A stretch of 64,000 nt of DNA from Candidatus Reidiella endopervernicosa (GCF_013343005.1 NZ_CP054491.1:1346501-1410500); one strand, 5' to 3'. Shown: positions 39,228 through 50,264, counted from the stretch's first letter. Notes: generated by a model from the sequence alone, not told the origin. Program-made: numbers and translations.

Positions 39228-40190
39228 GTGACTGTCATCTCCTCCACTGCCCCAATTAATATTGTTGTCGCTGCGATTATCGATCGTGAAGAGCGGGTGT
39301 TGCTTGCGTTGCGTCACAAACACCTGCACCAAGGTGGGCTGTGGGAGTTTCCTGGTGGAAAGATCGAGGCGGGAGAGAGTGAGCAGGCCGCGCTGGTTCG
39401 CGAACTTGATGAAGAGCTCGGTATCATCCCATGCCGCTACAGACGGCTGATTTCGGTTCCTTTCGATTATGCCGATCGCACAGTTGTGCTGCATGTCTGG
39501 CGGGTGGATGAGTATCAGGGCGAGGCTTCTGGTCGTGAAGAACAGCCCATCGAATGGCAACCGATTGCAAAGCTCCGTGAAATCGAGTTTCCTGCGGCTA
39601 ATCGCCCGATAGTGAGTGCGCTTGAGCTGCCTCCACACTATCTGATTACCGGTGAGCCTGCAGACAACTCAGAGCGATTTCTCCTCTACCTTCAGGGGGC
39701 ACTCGATCAAGGTATCCGTTTGGTGCAGCTGCGTGCTAAACGGCTTGACCAGAAGGCCTATCTGGAGCTGGCTAACGCCGCCTTAGAGAAAACACGCTCG
39801 ATTGGTGCGAAGTTGTTACTGAATGCGACGCCGGAGATGGTTGAGGCGGTGGGTGCCGATGGGGTTCACCTCGATAGCCAACGCCTGCTGTCGCTGCAGA
39901 GTCGGCCACTCGATAACGATTATTACGTCGCTGCATCGTGTCACTCGGCCGAGCAGCTTGCGCACGCGGCAGCAATCGATGTTGATTTTGCCGTGCTCTC
40001 TCCGGTCCAAAAGACGGTTTCACACCCGGACGTAAAGCCAATTGGTTGGCAGCGTTTTGCGGCAATGGTCAACGATCAGCCTATGCCAGTTTACGCACTG
40101 GGTGGAATGAGTGGTGAGATGGTATCAGAGGCGTATCGGTGCGGTGCGCAGGGTGTAGCGGCCATCAGCGCCTTCTGGGCTGCTAATTAG
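39228..40190 (+). CDS. mutT: MutT Nudix hydrolase fused to a ThiE-like domain
   Basis: 320 residues in two domains. Residues 8-130 are MutT: the Nudix box runs from Gly44 to Ile66 (GKIEAGE then RELDEELGI) and should hydrolyse 8-oxo-dGTP. Residues about 140-320 resemble thiamine-phosphate synthase (ThiE/TenI): [62 protein letters not shown] and [11 protein letters not shown]. Such fusions are known in gammaproteobacteria, and the role of the second domain there is unclear. Its ThiE-type phosphate and pyrophosphate motifs look only partly kept, so I would not assume thiamine synthesis. GTG start. Tail-to-tail four-base overlap with yacG. Confidence 0.93.
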   Translation: MTVISSTAPINIVVAAIIDREERVLLALRHKHLHQGGLWEFPGGKIEAGESEQAALVRELDEELGIIPCRYRRLISVPFDYADRTVVLHVWRVDEYQGEASGREEQPIEWQPIAKLREIEFPAANRPIVSALELPPHYLITGEPADNSERFLLYLQGALDQGIRLVQLRAKRLDQKAYLELANAALEKTRSIGAKLLLNATPEMVEAVGADGVHLDSQRLLSLQSRPLDNDYYVAASCHSAEQLAHAAAIDVDFAVLSPVQKTVSHPDVKPIGWQRFAAMVNDQPMPVYALGGMSGEMVSEAYRCGAQGVAAISAFWAAN

Positions 40191-40384
40191 TACCCAGATG
40201 GCTCGTCGTCATCAGGGTGTCGAGGAGGCAGTTCATCGCCGGGTATGTTGTGCTCCTCAGCGAACCACTCACCCAGATCTATAAGTCGACAGCGCTCACT
40301 ACAGAAGGGGCGCCAGGTGGATTTTGGTGTGAAGTCGACGGCCTTTCCGCAAGTTGGGCAGGAGACGGTCAAGGGTTTACTCAT
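40187..40384 (-). CDS. yacG: DNA gyrase inhibitor YacG
   Basis: 65-residue zinc protein that binds and inhibits GyrB. Four cysteines (9, 12, 28, 32) form the zinc site, in SCPTCGKAV and [26 protein letters not shown] and the acidic C-terminus are family features. It sits between mutT and zapD, as in E. coli. It starts 18 bases after the zapD stop, so it is probably in the coaE-zapD-yacG transcript. Confidence 0.95.
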   Translation of the reverse strand: MSKPLTVSCPTCGKAVDFTPKSTWRPFCSERCRLIDLGEWFAEEHNIPGDELPPRHPDDDEPSGY

Positions 40385-40402
40385 TTTGCGAGACTCCAGC
40401 GG

Positions 40403-41176
40403 TTAAATCGCACAGCATGTCAGCTCAAAGGCGACGCTCTGTTTGCTCTGTACCGGACGCCCTTCCATCTCGGGCTGTTCCATAAAGCGGATGGTGATGC
40501 GATGCTTGCCGCCACTGATCTCTGGGAAGAGGGTCGAGCTACGTGGCAGGGCGACGCGGACCAACTGGCAAGGATTGTTTGAGTCGAGTGTTGCCTGAAA
40601 AAAGCCGCTCTCCGCCTCAAGTTTCTTGGGCAGTGTGCTATGACGGATGAGATGCATAATCAGGTCGAGTGACTGCTCCACGATAACCAGCTCGTCGAGC
40701 CATGATTTCAGGTCGCTCATGCGACGCTTGGCGGGCTGTTCCAGCCAGTAGTGGTAAGCGGGAATGTCAAAATCGCAGCTGCCGCCAGGTATCGTACTGC
40801 GTTGACGAATGTTACTCAGGAACTCATGACCCTTTAGTGACTGGCCAATCTGGCCGCTTACATCGTGGAGTTTGTCGATCAGATTGTCGAGATCATCAAG
40901 AATATCCTCAAGTCGCTCGCGATCTACATCTGGATTCTCTTCGAGATCGGCAAGGTAGCTGGTATGACGCTCCAGCTCCTTAAGGATCTCGGTTTTAAGG
41001 TCGGTTTTTCCGCTGATGATGTTGAGGATGTCGAGCAGGGTAGTTAGTGCGGCACGACTGTTCCAAACCGAGTCACCACGCAGGTAGTGGCGGCACTGCC
41101 TGAAGAGAAACTCCAGCCGCATAAAGGTGCGCACTCTTTCATTGAGTGGCTGCTCGTAGATTACCCTGTCTTGCAT
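40403..41176 (-). CDS. zapD: Cell division protein ZapD
   Basis: 257 residues (E. coli 247). ZapD crosslinks FtsZ filaments. The start YEQPLNERVRTFMRLEFLFRQ is characteristic, followed by helical stretches (SHLADLEENPDVDRERLEDILDDL-like segment at about 75-98) and the conserved GHEFLSNIRQRSTIPGGSCDFDIPAYHYWL region. The C-terminal beta domain follows (MEGRPVQ, near residue 240). Its place between coaE and yacG matches E. coli. Confidence 0.95.
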   Translation of the reverse strand: MQDRVIYEQPLNERVRTFMRLEFLFRQCRHYLRGDSVWNSRAALTTLLDILNIISGKTDLKTEILKELERHTSYLADLEENPDVDRERLEDILDDLDNLIDKLHDVSGQIGQSLKGHEFLSNIRQRSTIPGGSCDFDIPAYHYWLEQPAKRRMSDLKSWLDELVIVEQSLDLIMHLIRHSTLPKKLEAESGFFQATLDSNNPCQLVRVALPRSSTLFPEISGGKHRITIRFMEQPEMEGRPVQSKQSVAFELTCCAI

Positions 41177-41262
41177 GCGCTTAATCTAGGTAGATTTCCA
41201 GATTCTGTTTGGAGCTATATTCTCCTCCAGTGTCGCGAGTGTGGCAAATTGAATCTGTGAAT

Positions 41263-41865
41263 CTATGTGGTGTCTGCTGCGGTTTCGAGTAGTTGTTGGT
41301 GGAGCGTGTCCACCTGCTCCCACAGTGAATTTATGTCGTCGTTATTGTGGATGATGTGGTCAGCCGCTTCTAGACGATCTTGGCGCGACCACTGACTCGC
41401 CATGATTTTTCGAGCATCGGACTCTGAGACCTTATCGCGTTCTGTGGTGCGTTGTAGCTGTAACTGTTCGGGACAGTCAACGACAATGGTGGCATCTACG
41501 AAGGTGTAACCACCCGATTCGAACAGCAGTGGGATAACCAGCAGGGTGTAAGGTGACTGGCTGGCTGCGATCGAAGTCATGATCTCACCACGGATGAGTG
41601 GGTGGAGAATGGCCTCCAGACGCAGTCGTTGTTTGTCGTTGGAAAAAGCTGTTTGTCGCAGTGCGGCTCGATCAAGTGAGCCATCGGCTTGCAGTAGATC
41701 GTGACCGAATGTATGTGTGATTTGCTCCAGAGCTGGCATGCCTGGTTCAACCACATGGCGTGCAATTACATCGGCATCAATGACTGTGATGCCATGGGCT
41801 GCAATCAGCTCCGCTACAGTAGATTTGCCGCTGCCAATGCCTCCTGTTAACGCAACTACATACAT
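41263..41865 (-). CDS. coaE: Dephospho-CoA kinase
   Basis: Last step of coenzyme A synthesis, ATP-dependent phosphorylation of dephospho-CoA. 200 residues. Walker A GGIGSGKS at 8-15, the DADVIARHVVEPG substrate segment near 33-45, HPLIRGEI, VIPLLFESG and VDCPEQLQLQRT with the lid region. Between pilD (13 bases) and zapD. This pilBCD-coaE-zapD-yacG order is widely conserved in gammaproteobacteria. Confidence 0.97.
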   Translation of the reverse strand: MYVVALTGGIGSGKSTVAELIAAHGITVIDADVIARHVVEPGMPALEQITHTFGHDLLQADGSLDRAALRQTAFSNDKQRLRLEAILHPLIRGEIMTSIAASQSPYTLLVIPLLFESGGYTFVDATIVVDCPEQLQLQRTTERDKVSESDARKIMASQWSRQDRLEAADHIIHNNDDINSLWEQVDTLHQQLLETAADTT

Positions 41866-41878
41866 CGGGTATTGATGG

Positions 41879-42742
41879 CTAGGTGGCCCATGCCAGGTAG
41901 GCCTGCGTTAGATCTTGACCCCAGAGCATGGCAATCCAGCCAGCAGCGGCTAGATAGGGGCCAAAAGGTATCGGGATATTTCGGTCGTGGCCTCGCAGCA
42001 CGATGAGTGAAATACCAACCACAGCGCCTACCAGAGATGAGAGCAGGATGACGACTGGCAGCAGTTGCCAACCTAACCAGGCTCCAAAGAGAGCGAGTAG
42101 TTTGAAATCGCCGTAGCCCATACCCTCCTTGCCGGTAAGTAGTCTGAACAGGTGAAAAATAGCCCAGAGTGATAGGTATCCAGCAAGCGCGCCAATGATG
42201 CTGGTGTGACTATCTACGAATACACCGAAAAGACTTAGGATCAGGCCCAACCAGAGAAAGGGGAGGGTGATGGAGTCGGGAAGAAGCTGCTGGTCGAAAT
42301 CGATCATTGAAAGGGTGATCAATGCCCAGGTAAGTGCGAGTGCAGCGGCTGCCTGGATGGTGAATCCAAAATGCCAGACAACCGTGACTGATAGTATGGC
42401 GGTGACAAGTTCGATAATCGGATAACGGGGAGAGATAGGGGTGCCACATTCTGAGCATCTTCCCTTCAACCAGAGGTAACTGGCGAGCGGGATGTTCTCA
42501 AGTGCAGTGATTGAGTGCTCGCATTTTGGACAACGAGAGCCGGGTGCTAAAAGGTTGAAGGCTGTGTTCTCAGTCGTCTCATTGTCGTTTAGAAATTCTT
42601 CACACTGAGCACGCCAATCGCGTTCCATCATAATTGGTAGTCGATGGATTACCACATTGAGGAAGCTGCCGATGATTAGACCAAAGAGTGCAGTGCAGGA
42701 GAGAAGTAACGCTAGGTTGGTTTGTAGTAGATCAACAATCAT
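41879..42742 (-). CDS. pilD: Type IV prepilin peptidase / N-methyltransferase
   Basis: Inner-membrane aspartyl protease that cuts type IV prepilins before the conserved Phe and methylates the new N-terminus. 287 residues with about eight helices. The cytoplasmic loop has two CxxC pairs (Cys71/74 and Cys96/99), needed in bifunctional enzymes. The catalytic Asps are Asp148 in MIDFDQQLLPD and Asp212 in GYGDFKL. The N-terminal IIGSFLNVVIHRLP motif is conserved. It should process the two pilins encoded at 61.6-62.5 kb. Confidence 0.97.
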   Translation of the reverse strand: MIVDLLQTNLALLLSCTALFGLIIGSFLNVVIHRLPIMMERDWRAQCEEFLNDNETTENTAFNLLAPGSRCPKCEHSITALENIPLASYLWLKGRCSECGTPISPRYPIIELVTAILSVTVVWHFGFTIQAAAALALTWALITLSMIDFDQQLLPDSITLPFLWLGLILSLFGVFVDSHTSIIGALAGYLSLWAIFHLFRLLTGKEGMGYGDFKLLALFGAWLGWQLLPVVILLSSLVGAVVGISLIVLRGHDRNIPIPFGPYLAAAGWIAMLWGQDLTQAYLAWAT

Positions 42743-42749
42743 GTGGGCT

Positions 42750-42781
42750 AAAAATTAGCCAGCCTCAGAGGGCTGGCTAAT
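42750..42781 (-). terminator. Rho-independent terminator between pilC and pilD
   Basis: On the minus strand ATTAGCCAGCC pairs perfectly with GGCTGGCTAAT (11 bp, six-base loop) and is followed by five T. It should end the pilB-pilC transcript, so pilD-coaE-zapD need another promoter or read-through. Confidence 0.85.
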
Positions 42782-42809
42782 GGTTCTCCTTCGGTCTAAG
42801 GACGAGTTC

Positions 42810-44042
42810 TTATACGACAGAACCCAGCTTGAAGATGGGGAGGTACATGGCGATAATCAAACCACCGATCAGGACACCCAGTACAGCCATAATTAACGGC
42901 TCCATGAGGCTGCTCATGGCGTCGACAGCATTGTCGACCTCCTCTTCATAGAAGTCGGCAACCTTGCTGAGCATGCTATCGAGTGAACCAGACTCCTCAC
43001 CAATGGCGACCATCTGAATGACCATGCTGGGGAAGATATTGGTCTGCTTCATAGCAAGTTGAAGCTGCTGACCAGTTGCGACATTTTCACGCATCTGCAT
43101 AACAGCTTCTGAATAGACGATGTTGCCGGTAGCGCCTGCCACTGACTCAAGGGCCTCAACTAGTGGAACACCGGCGGCGAACATTGTAGATAGAGTTCGT
43201 GCGTAGCGAGCTACAGCTGATTTATGCAGAATCACGCCGAAAATTGGCATCTTTAGCGCCATTCTGTCGAGTGCATGTGCAAATTTTCTAGATTTCTTCT
43301 TGGCATCCATAAATGCCGTCACAGCAAGTCCGATCACGCCGAAAATAGCCCACCACCACTCCTGGAAGAAGATTGATAAACCGATGACCCAAAGGGTGAA
43401 GGCAGGAAGTTCAGCACCAAAATTGGCGAATAGGTCCTGAAATTGCGGAATAACAAAGATCATGAGAATGGTCGTAACGATGAAGGCAACAACAATTACC
43501 GCGACAGGATAGAAGAGAGCTTTTTTGATCTTTTTCTTGATCGCCTCAGTCTTCTCAAGGTAGGTAGCGATCTTGTGCAGGAGTTCTTCAAGAACACCGG
43601 CCTGCTCACCTGCTTTGACGAGGTTACAAAAGAGATCGTCAAAATATATGCGATGTTTTCCTAAAGCCTCGGCAAGCGTTGTTCCGCCCTCAATATCAGC
43701 CTTAATACCTAGCAGTAGGTTAGCCATACTGGGATTGTCATGCCCTCTGCCTACAATCTCAAAAGACTGTACCAGTGGTACACCCGCAGACATCATGGTT
43801 GCCAGCTGACGTGCAAAAACAGCGATGTCACCTGTCGTGATTTTCTGTTTTCGTTGGCCGCCAAAGAGGGGCGAGGCTTTTTTGTTGACCTTGATAGGGG
43901 CGATGCCCTGGCGCCGCAGATCAGCCTTAACTGCCACAGCATTCGTGGCATTGGTTTCACCTTTGACCTTTCTGCCCTTTTTATCAGTCCCGATCCATGC
44001 AAAGGTCAGCTGTTTCTGCGATGCTTGTTCCGCCATGGGCAT
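42810..44042 (-). CDS. pilC: Type IV pilus inner-membrane platform protein PilC
   Basis: 410-residue GspF-family protein, the membrane platform on which PilB drives pilin assembly. Two GspF domains (about 75-198 and 278-400) carry the family motif twice: FARQLATMMSAGVPLVQSFEI and YARTLSTMFAAGVPLVEALES. GEQAGVLEELLHKIATYLEK and GEESGSLDSMLSKVADFYEEE also recur, and three transmembrane helices follow. A stop three bases before the pilB end suggests cotranscription. Full length and frame intact. Confidence 0.96.
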   Translation of the reverse strand: MPMAEQASQKQLTFAWIGTDKKGRKVKGETNATNAVAVKADLRRQGIAPIKVNKKASPLFGGQRKQKITTGDIAVFARQLATMMSAGVPLVQSFEIVGRGHDNPSMANLLLGIKADIEGGTTLAEALGKHRIYFDDLFCNLVKAGEQAGVLEELLHKIATYLEKTEAIKKKIKKALFYPVAVIVVAFIVTTILMIFVIPQFQDLFANFGAELPAFTLWVIGLSIFFQEWWWAIFGVIGLAVTAFMDAKKKSRKFAHALDRMALKMPIFGVILHKSAVARYARTLSTMFAAGVPLVEALESVAGATGNIVYSEAVMQMRENVATGQQLQLAMKQTNIFPSMVIQMVAIGEESGSLDSMLSKVADFYEEEVDNAVDAMSSLMEPLIMAVLGVLIGGLIIAMYLPIFKLGSVV

Positions 44043-44045
44043 TCC

Positions 44046-45758
44046 TTATTCCTTTGTTACGCGGTTGACTTCTTCTAAACTGGTTACGCCCTGCCTGACC
44101 TTCTCCAAGCCGGACTCTCTCAGGTCAGGGATGTCCTCTTTTCGGGCTTGATCAGCGATCTGAAGAGCATTCCCACCTTCCATGATGATTCTTTCTATAG
44201 CTTCAGAGATCGGCATTACCTGATAGATGCCGACGCGTCCTTTGTAACCGTCAGTACACTGGTCGCATCCGTTCGCGCCATAGATAGTGAGCTTTGGAAG
44301 CTCCTCTTCAGTAAAACCTTCCTGAATAAGGGTGTCATGAGGTATTTCTTCTACTGTCTTACATTTTTCACACAATCTACGCCCAAGACGCTGGGCGATG
44401 ATAAGGTTAACAGCAGATGCAATATTGAACGGTGCAACACCCATGTTTAGAAGTCGACTTAAAGTCTGTGGGGCATCATTGGTGTGTAGCGTCGATAGAA
44501 CCATGTGACCTGTTTGTGCAGCTTTTATGGCAATCTCTGCAGTCTCGAGATCTCGGACCTCACCCACCATGATCACATCGGGGTCTTGACGAAGGAATGA
44601 TCGTAACGCAGAGGCGAAGTCGAGTCCCGCTTTAGGGTTCACGTTCACCTGATTTACGCCCGGGAGATTGATTTCAGCGGGATCCTCAGCGGTTGATATA
44701 TTACGGTCTGGTGTATTGAGTATGTTGAGGCCGGTATACAGAGATACAGTCTTACCACTACCAGTTGGTCCTGTTACAAGGATCATTCCGTGTGGTTTGG
44801 AAAGTGCGTCAAGATAGAGCTGTTTCTGTTCAGCTTCATAACCAAGAGCATCAATGCCTAGCTTTGCGCTACTTGGGTCAAGAATACGCATTACGATCTT
44901 TTCACCAAATAGAGTTGGGCAGCTGCTGACACGGAAATCGATAGCTCTGTTCTTCGAGAGCTTCATCTTCATTCGACCATCTTGCGGTACACGGCGCTCA
45001 GCGATGTCTAGTTGCGACATTACCTTGATTCGAGCGGCAATTCTTGTTGATAGATTAACTGGAGGAGTAGCAACCTCATGAAGAATGCCATCTTGGCGAT
45101 AACGAACACGGTAGAATTTTTCAAAGGGTTCGCAATGGATGTCTGATGCCCCCCTGTTGATTGCGTCAACAAGGATCTTGTTAACGAAACGGACAACTGG
45201 CGCATCATCTACGTCCAGATCACCGGCATCACCTTGATCTTCTTCGCCCGAAGTGATATCGAGATTTTCAAGGTCGGCATCAAGAAGAAGATCGGACATG
45301 CTACTGCTGTCTTGTTCTTCAAGAACCTTCTCGATCATCTGGACGAGAGGTTCCTCTTCAACCAGTATGGCGTCCGTATTTACACCAGTGTGGAACTTGA
45401 TTTCATCAAGAGCCTGAAGATTGGTCGGATCTGATAACGCTACGTAGAGTCTGTTACCTCGTTTGAATAGGGTAGAGCCTGATGTTGTTGAATAAGCTTC
45501 TCACTGACGAGGTTTTCAGGTAATGATTCTCTGTCAATGACGTTGATATCGAAGACGGGTACTCCAAACTCTTGAGCCGCTGCCCATGCAATGTCTTTGC
45601 TGCTAACTAGTTTATTTTAACAAGATAACTAACGAGTTGAAGTTTTTATTGGTGGCTTGCTGAGTACTTTCGAGTGCGGCTTGCTCTGACAGCAGGCCGT
45701 CATTGACCAGACGTCTGGCAAGACCACTGATATTAATCTGTTGGTTAGGTGTGGCCAT
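44046..45758 (-). pseudogene. pilB: Type IV pilus assembly ATPase PilB, two frameshifts near the N-terminus
   Basis: Hexameric ATPase that powers pilus extension. The catalytic part (from 45338) is intact: Walker A GPTGSGKT, Asp boxes around [23 protein letters not shown], the His box [12 protein letters not shown], and a zinc site CEKCK with CDQC. The start is ATG 45758 (ATPNQQINISGLARRLVNDGLLSEQAA), and the N1 domain continues as KDIAWAAAQEFGVPVFDINVID. Two frame breaks, in an A run at 45615-45618 and a C run at 45470-45472, each disappear if one base is added. So the gene is very likely intact in the organism and the breaks are assembly errors. First gene of pilB-pilC. Confidence 0.9.
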
Positions 45759-46374
45759 TATTTATAATCTATTTTGTTCGCCAAATGGTGATCATAGTAT
45801 ACGATGGTAATGTATGTTAAGCCACTATCCAAGTGGTTGATTTGTATAGGACTATGGATCTGACAACGCTGTGTGCCTAATCTGGTGTGGATAGCAAATA
45901 GATGATTTACCCAATGGTCTAAAATTTGGTGTTAGTTTGTAGTGAGAACTGCGAGTAAGTAAAGAGTCTCACGAAGTTTGCGACACATTCTCTGTGGGCA
46001 TTACGATGGAATAGTGGTGATTGTTAGTGGATAGTGATCGTCTGAGCTGAAAAGTAGGAGTGTAGATGAAGGCGGTTTGTAAGGAAAAAGCAATAATTAC
46101 TGCTTTTGGTGTTAAATTTGGGTGTTTGAATTATAGGCTTTAATGGTTCATAGGGGTGACGTAATAACTTTAGATTATGAAGGGTTGTCTTGAATATGCC
46201 AAATGCCGAATTCATATAGGGATTATATGATGCATTAATGTGGTGCTTGCTCAGTGTCAAAGATGGTTCTTACGTGTGAAGAAACTGAGTTCGTCAATGA
46301 CGATGTTCATTTGAATGTGTCGAGCGTAGCTTACCTTATTAACCTAACCTAATATTTAGTGGGATCGTTTTTCT
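45759..46374. other. Intergenic region between pilB and the glycan island
   Basis: About 615 bases of AT-rich DNA between two divergent units. I find no supported gene, RNA or strong hairpin. It marks the change from GC-rich core sequence to the AT-rich island and must hold the promoters of pilB-pilC and of the aminotransferase gene. A 78-codon frame on minus (46260-46024) has no ribosome site and no recognisable features. Confidence 0.5.
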
Positions 46375-47581
46375 ATGAAAGATATACATGCTTATTCGGA
46401 TCTTGCGATCAATGGAGCTGTTCCTGCTTTTGATGAACCTCTGCATGTAGGAAAGCCAAATGTCGGTGAAAGAGCTCTTTTGAACATTATGTTGATGAGC
46501 TATTTAAAAGAGGTCGTTTAAGTAATAACGGTCCGTTGGTTCAGGAGTTGGAAAGGAAGGTCGCAGGCTATCATAGTGTTAAGCACTGTGTGGCTATGTG
46601 TAACGGTACAGTTGCACTTGAGATCGCCATTAGAGCTTTAGGCATGGAAGGTGAAGTGATTATCCCATCCTATACGTTCATAGCTACTGCACATGCATTG
46701 CATTGGCAGGGACTGATACCTGTATTTGCCGACATTGATCCGCGAACTCATACGTTGGATCCAAATGCAATCAAGCGCATGATTACGCCGCGCACTACGG
46801 GTCTAATAGGTGTGCATTTATGGGGACGGCCAGCTCACATAGGTGCATTAGAAGAAATTGCTGAGGAGTACCATCTTGAGTTGATGTTTGATGCTGCGCA
46901 TGCTTTTGGATGCTCTTATCAAGGAAGAATGATAGGTGGTTTTGGAAGATGCGAAGTCTTAAGTTTTCATGCGACTAAAGTTTTTAATACATTTGAGGGT
47001 GGAGCCGTTCTAACAAATGATGATGAACTGGCTGAAACGATGCGTTTGATGAGGAATTTTGGATTCTCGGGTGCAGATAATGTCATTCTTCCAGGAACTA
47101 ATGGCAAGATGACAGAAATTTCAGCAGCTATGGGGGTTACGAATCTTAAGTCTATAAAAAGACAATTAATGCGAATAGAGCTGCCTATCGGAGATACCGA
47201 GATGGTTTGGCCAGGGTTCCAGGAATTAAAGTACTGACTTTTGATGAAGGTGAGTATTGTAATTTCCAATATGTTGTGGTTGAGGTGGCGGAGGATTGTG
47301 CTGTAACGCGTGATCAGCTTATAGAGGCACTACAAGTAGAAAATATATTGGCTAGGAAATATTTTTGGCCTGGCTGTCATAAAATGAAGCCGTATGTGGA
47401 TGATTATCCTCATGCGGGGTTGCTGCTTGAAAATTCTCAACATGTCAGCGAGAGGGTGGTGGTTCTACCGACTGGCGCCTCCCTGAGTGAGGAGACAATA
47501 CAGGCGGTGGTAAGCGTTATTAGTGTGATGGTTGAATCTGAAAAACTGTCGAAGTGTAGTGATTCCGCTTTAAAAAGATAA
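46375..47581 (+). pseudogene. DegT/DnrJ/EryC1/StrS sugar aminotransferase, frameshifted
   Basis: PLP enzyme that adds an amino group to a nucleotide-linked keto-sugar. Joined across two frame breaks the product is about 400 residues. The first part reads INGAVPAFDEPLHVGKPNVG, then HYVDELFKRGRLSNNGP. The cofactor-binding region has MCNGTVALEIAIRALGM, FDAAHAFGCSY with the PLP-contacting Asp, and SFHATKVFNTFEGG with the Schiff-base Lys. The break near 46480 is a T run one base short; the other is near 47170. The C-terminal piece begins ARVPGIKVLTFDEGEYCNFQYVVVEV. First gene of the glycan island. The exact sugar is not readable. Confidence 0.85.
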
Positions 47582-47630
47582 GAAGTAAAGAGATTGAGTC
47601 GCTGTGAATGGTGTGTCAGAAGGAGAGGTA

Positions 47631-48377
47631 ATGAAAATTGGTGTTATGCAGCCTTATGCATTTCCGTATATAGGATATTTTCAGCTTATTAACTATGTAG
47701 AGAAGTGGGTTGTGTTTGATGGAGCGCAATATATTAGCAAGGGATGGATTAATAGAAATAGGATTTTGCACCCAGATAGAAGCAAAGAGTGGCAGTATGT
47801 GACCATTCCTACCAGAAAACATTCACATACAGATAAAATATGCGACATAAAAATAAATAATGATATTAAATGGCGCGATCAGTTTTGGGTAAGCTAACAG
47901 CATATAAAAGAAAAGCCCCTTTTATGTGCAAACAATTGATCTCATAAAAGAATGTTTGACTTATGAGTCGGTAAGCTTATCTAACTGGGTTACCAACTCT
48001 CTTGTATTATCGTGCCAGAGATTGGGAATAGCATTCGATTACTCAATGTTCTCTAGTATGAATATTGATACGTCAGATGTGCGTGAACCTGGCGACTGGG
48101 CACTAAAGATAGCGTGCGAAGCCGGTGCAGATGAGTATGTTAATCCGTATGGTGGTTACTCAATCTTCTCTGAAGAGAAGTTTATTGAACGTGGAGTGTC
48201 ACTAAAGTTTCTCAAGCCTGAGCTTAGTTCTTACGTGCAGCGGAGAGGTGAATTTGTTGAGGGCTGTCAATTATCGATGTGATGATGTGGGTAGATACAG
48301 CTGGAATACTTGAAATTCTTGGTGAGCATAAAGTGATGACGTGGGCGATGTTGGATCATAACGAGGTTGCTGGTTAA
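47631..48377 (+). pseudogene. WbqC family protein, frameshifted
   Basis: WbqC-like proteins are found in O-antigen and other surface-glycan loci; their reaction is not firmly known, though a role in amino-sugar modification is assumed from context. The start ATG 47631 has GGAGAGG upstream. KIGVMQPYAFPYIGYFQLINYVEKWVVFD is the diagnostic start, followed by GWINRNRIL and VTIPTRKH. After a break near 47890 the frame resumes (TIDLIKECLTYESVSLSNW, SSMNIDTS, GADEYVNPYGG). After a second near 48265 it ends with SIIDVMMWVDTAGILEILGEH. Total about 245 residues, normal for the family. Confidence 0.82.
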
Positions 48378-48534
48378 AAGGATAGCTTTGGCAATATAGT
48401 GGGATTTCTATTGGTCATGTTGTGTGTATGAAAGAATTCATAATTAGTTTAATTATGAAGCGTATGTAATACGAATTCATTATTAGTATGAGAGGCTTTA
48501 AGGATTTGACAACTAAAATCAAGTGTAAATAGTT

Positions 48535-49465
48535 ATGTTAAGTAAATCACCTGAAATTAAAAATAACTGCACACATCCCATGTTGGTAACTGGGTCAGCT
48601 AGGCAGGGATTAAAAATTGTTTTGGAAGGCTTGAAGTTGCGTGGAGCTAAGAGCATTCTTCTGCCGGCGTATATTGGTATTACTGATCGTGAGGATCGGG
48701 CGTGTTTGATCCTGTCTTGGATTCAGCTCTGACTATGCGTTTTATGAAGTGGGCCTAGATTTAAGTGCTAGCAAAGAAAACTTATATGCTCTTATAAAAT
48801 CAAATAAATATTCTGTTTTATTGGTAATACACTACTTCGGTTTTTGTCAAAATAATATGGAAGAGATAAGCGCCTTATGTAAGGAACATGGCGTCGTGTT
48901 GATAGAGGACTGCGCCCATACTATGTTCGGGTATTGTTCGGGTGTAAGGCTCGGTTCGATCGGTGACTTTTCAATATTCTCCGTGCATAAAATATTGTCC
49001 GTAGAGAATGGAGGGATATTGCAGGTCAATTCAAGTGAGTATCTGGATCTTATTAACAAGGTAAAGTTAGATGGGTTGTATTGTGATGTTTTGGGTGAAG
49101 TTTTAATGTCAGATCTGGAGTGCGTTAGATCAAAGAGAAGAGATAATTATTGTGCGCTAATGAATGTCTTGGTTGAATTTGATGGTATCGAGATGATGTA
49201 TCCAGATCTTCCAGAGGGTGTTTCACCCCACAATATGCCCATTATTATTAGAAGAGGTAGGCGTGAAGAGGTCTATTTTAAATTGATAGATCTAGGTATA
49301 CCGGTGGTCGCTCTGTACTACAGGATGATAAGCGCTATTAGTGCAGAGGTTTTCAAAGATTCAATATACCTTTCAGAAAATATCCTGAATTTACCTGTTC
49401 ATCAGGATGTGGATAGTGATGATGTGATTAGTGTGCGCGAAGCATTTAGGAAGATCTATGGCTAA
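48535..49465 (+). pseudogene. DegT-family aminotransferase-like protein, frameshifted
   Basis: About 310 residues once two single-base losses near 48695-48730 are repaired. The PLP-site elements are present: TGSARQGLKIVLEGL at the start, VLIEDCAHTMFGYCSG with the cofactor Asp, and DFSIFSVHKILSVENGG with the Lys. It is shorter and more diverged than the first aminotransferase of the island, so it may use a different acceptor. Its last 8 bases overlap the start of the next methyltransferase gene (ATG 49458), which suggests an operon. Confidence 0.75.
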
Positions 49466-50148
49466 AGATGAAACTTATTGGCAGGAACATTGGCGTTCGC
49501 ATTCGAAACTGGACGATAATGACCCGCAAAACAAGTTGCCAGAACGAAATATGGAGTGGCGATTAGCAATGGTGCGTGGTTGAAGACCTGTGATTATATA
49601 ATTGATCAGATTATGCCAGTCAAAACCGATGTTTTTCTTGATATTTGCTGTGGAATGGGCTGTTAGAAGAGTGTCTAGTTTCTAAGGTTGACAAGATAAT
49701 AGGTGTAGACTTCTCAGAAAAACTATTAAATGAATTTGTTGTTGAAAGTAGTAAAATAATTAAAGTATGCTCTGATGTAAATAAGTTCGATTATTCATCG
49801 TGTAAATATGATCATGCAATAATGTATTTTGCAGCGCAACATTTCAGTGAGGAAGAGTTGTGCATAATTATTGATAAGATCTCTAAGAACATACAAAAAG
49901 GCGGCAAGATATACATCGGTGATGTGCCTGATATTACTCGAAAATGGGAGTTTTATAGTACCTCTGAAAATCGAAACTATTACTATTCATGTCTGAAGGA
50001 TGGGGTGCCAAATATTGGAACATGGTTCGAAAAAGAATATTTTCTTTATATGGCAGAATGCTTAGGATTCGACGAGGTAATTGTTAAGGATCAACCAGAA
50101 TTTATGAACAATAGTAGTCATAGATATGATGTGTTGTTCGTAAAATGA
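49458..50148 (+). pseudogene. SAM-dependent methyltransferase, frameshifted
   Basis: Class I methyltransferase of about 230 residues. MAKDETYWQEHWRSHSK starts at 49458. A first break falls near 49575. Motif I is seen as FLDICCG and, after another break at about 49660, GLLEECLVSKVDKIIGVDFSEKLL gives the beta2 acidic Asp. YDHAIMYFAAQHFSEEEL and GGKIYIGDVPD are motifs II/III. The C-terminal part has no special feature. Likely acts on a sugar or lipid-linked glycan, judging from the neighbours. Confidence 0.75.
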
Positions 50149-50264
50149 GTATGTTCAATATCGAAAGTGAAGCATCAAGTGATGATGTGTTTATCCAATA
50201 CGAGTGAATAGTGTTGTATCGAGTGATGAGATATTGACTGTTTTGTCTAAAGTAAGTGTTGTCT

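Noticed and set aside
46024-46260. 78-codon minus-strand ORF in the pilB-island gap
   Set aside because: No ribosome site, no motif and no neighbour relationship. AT-rich DNA gives such frames by chance.
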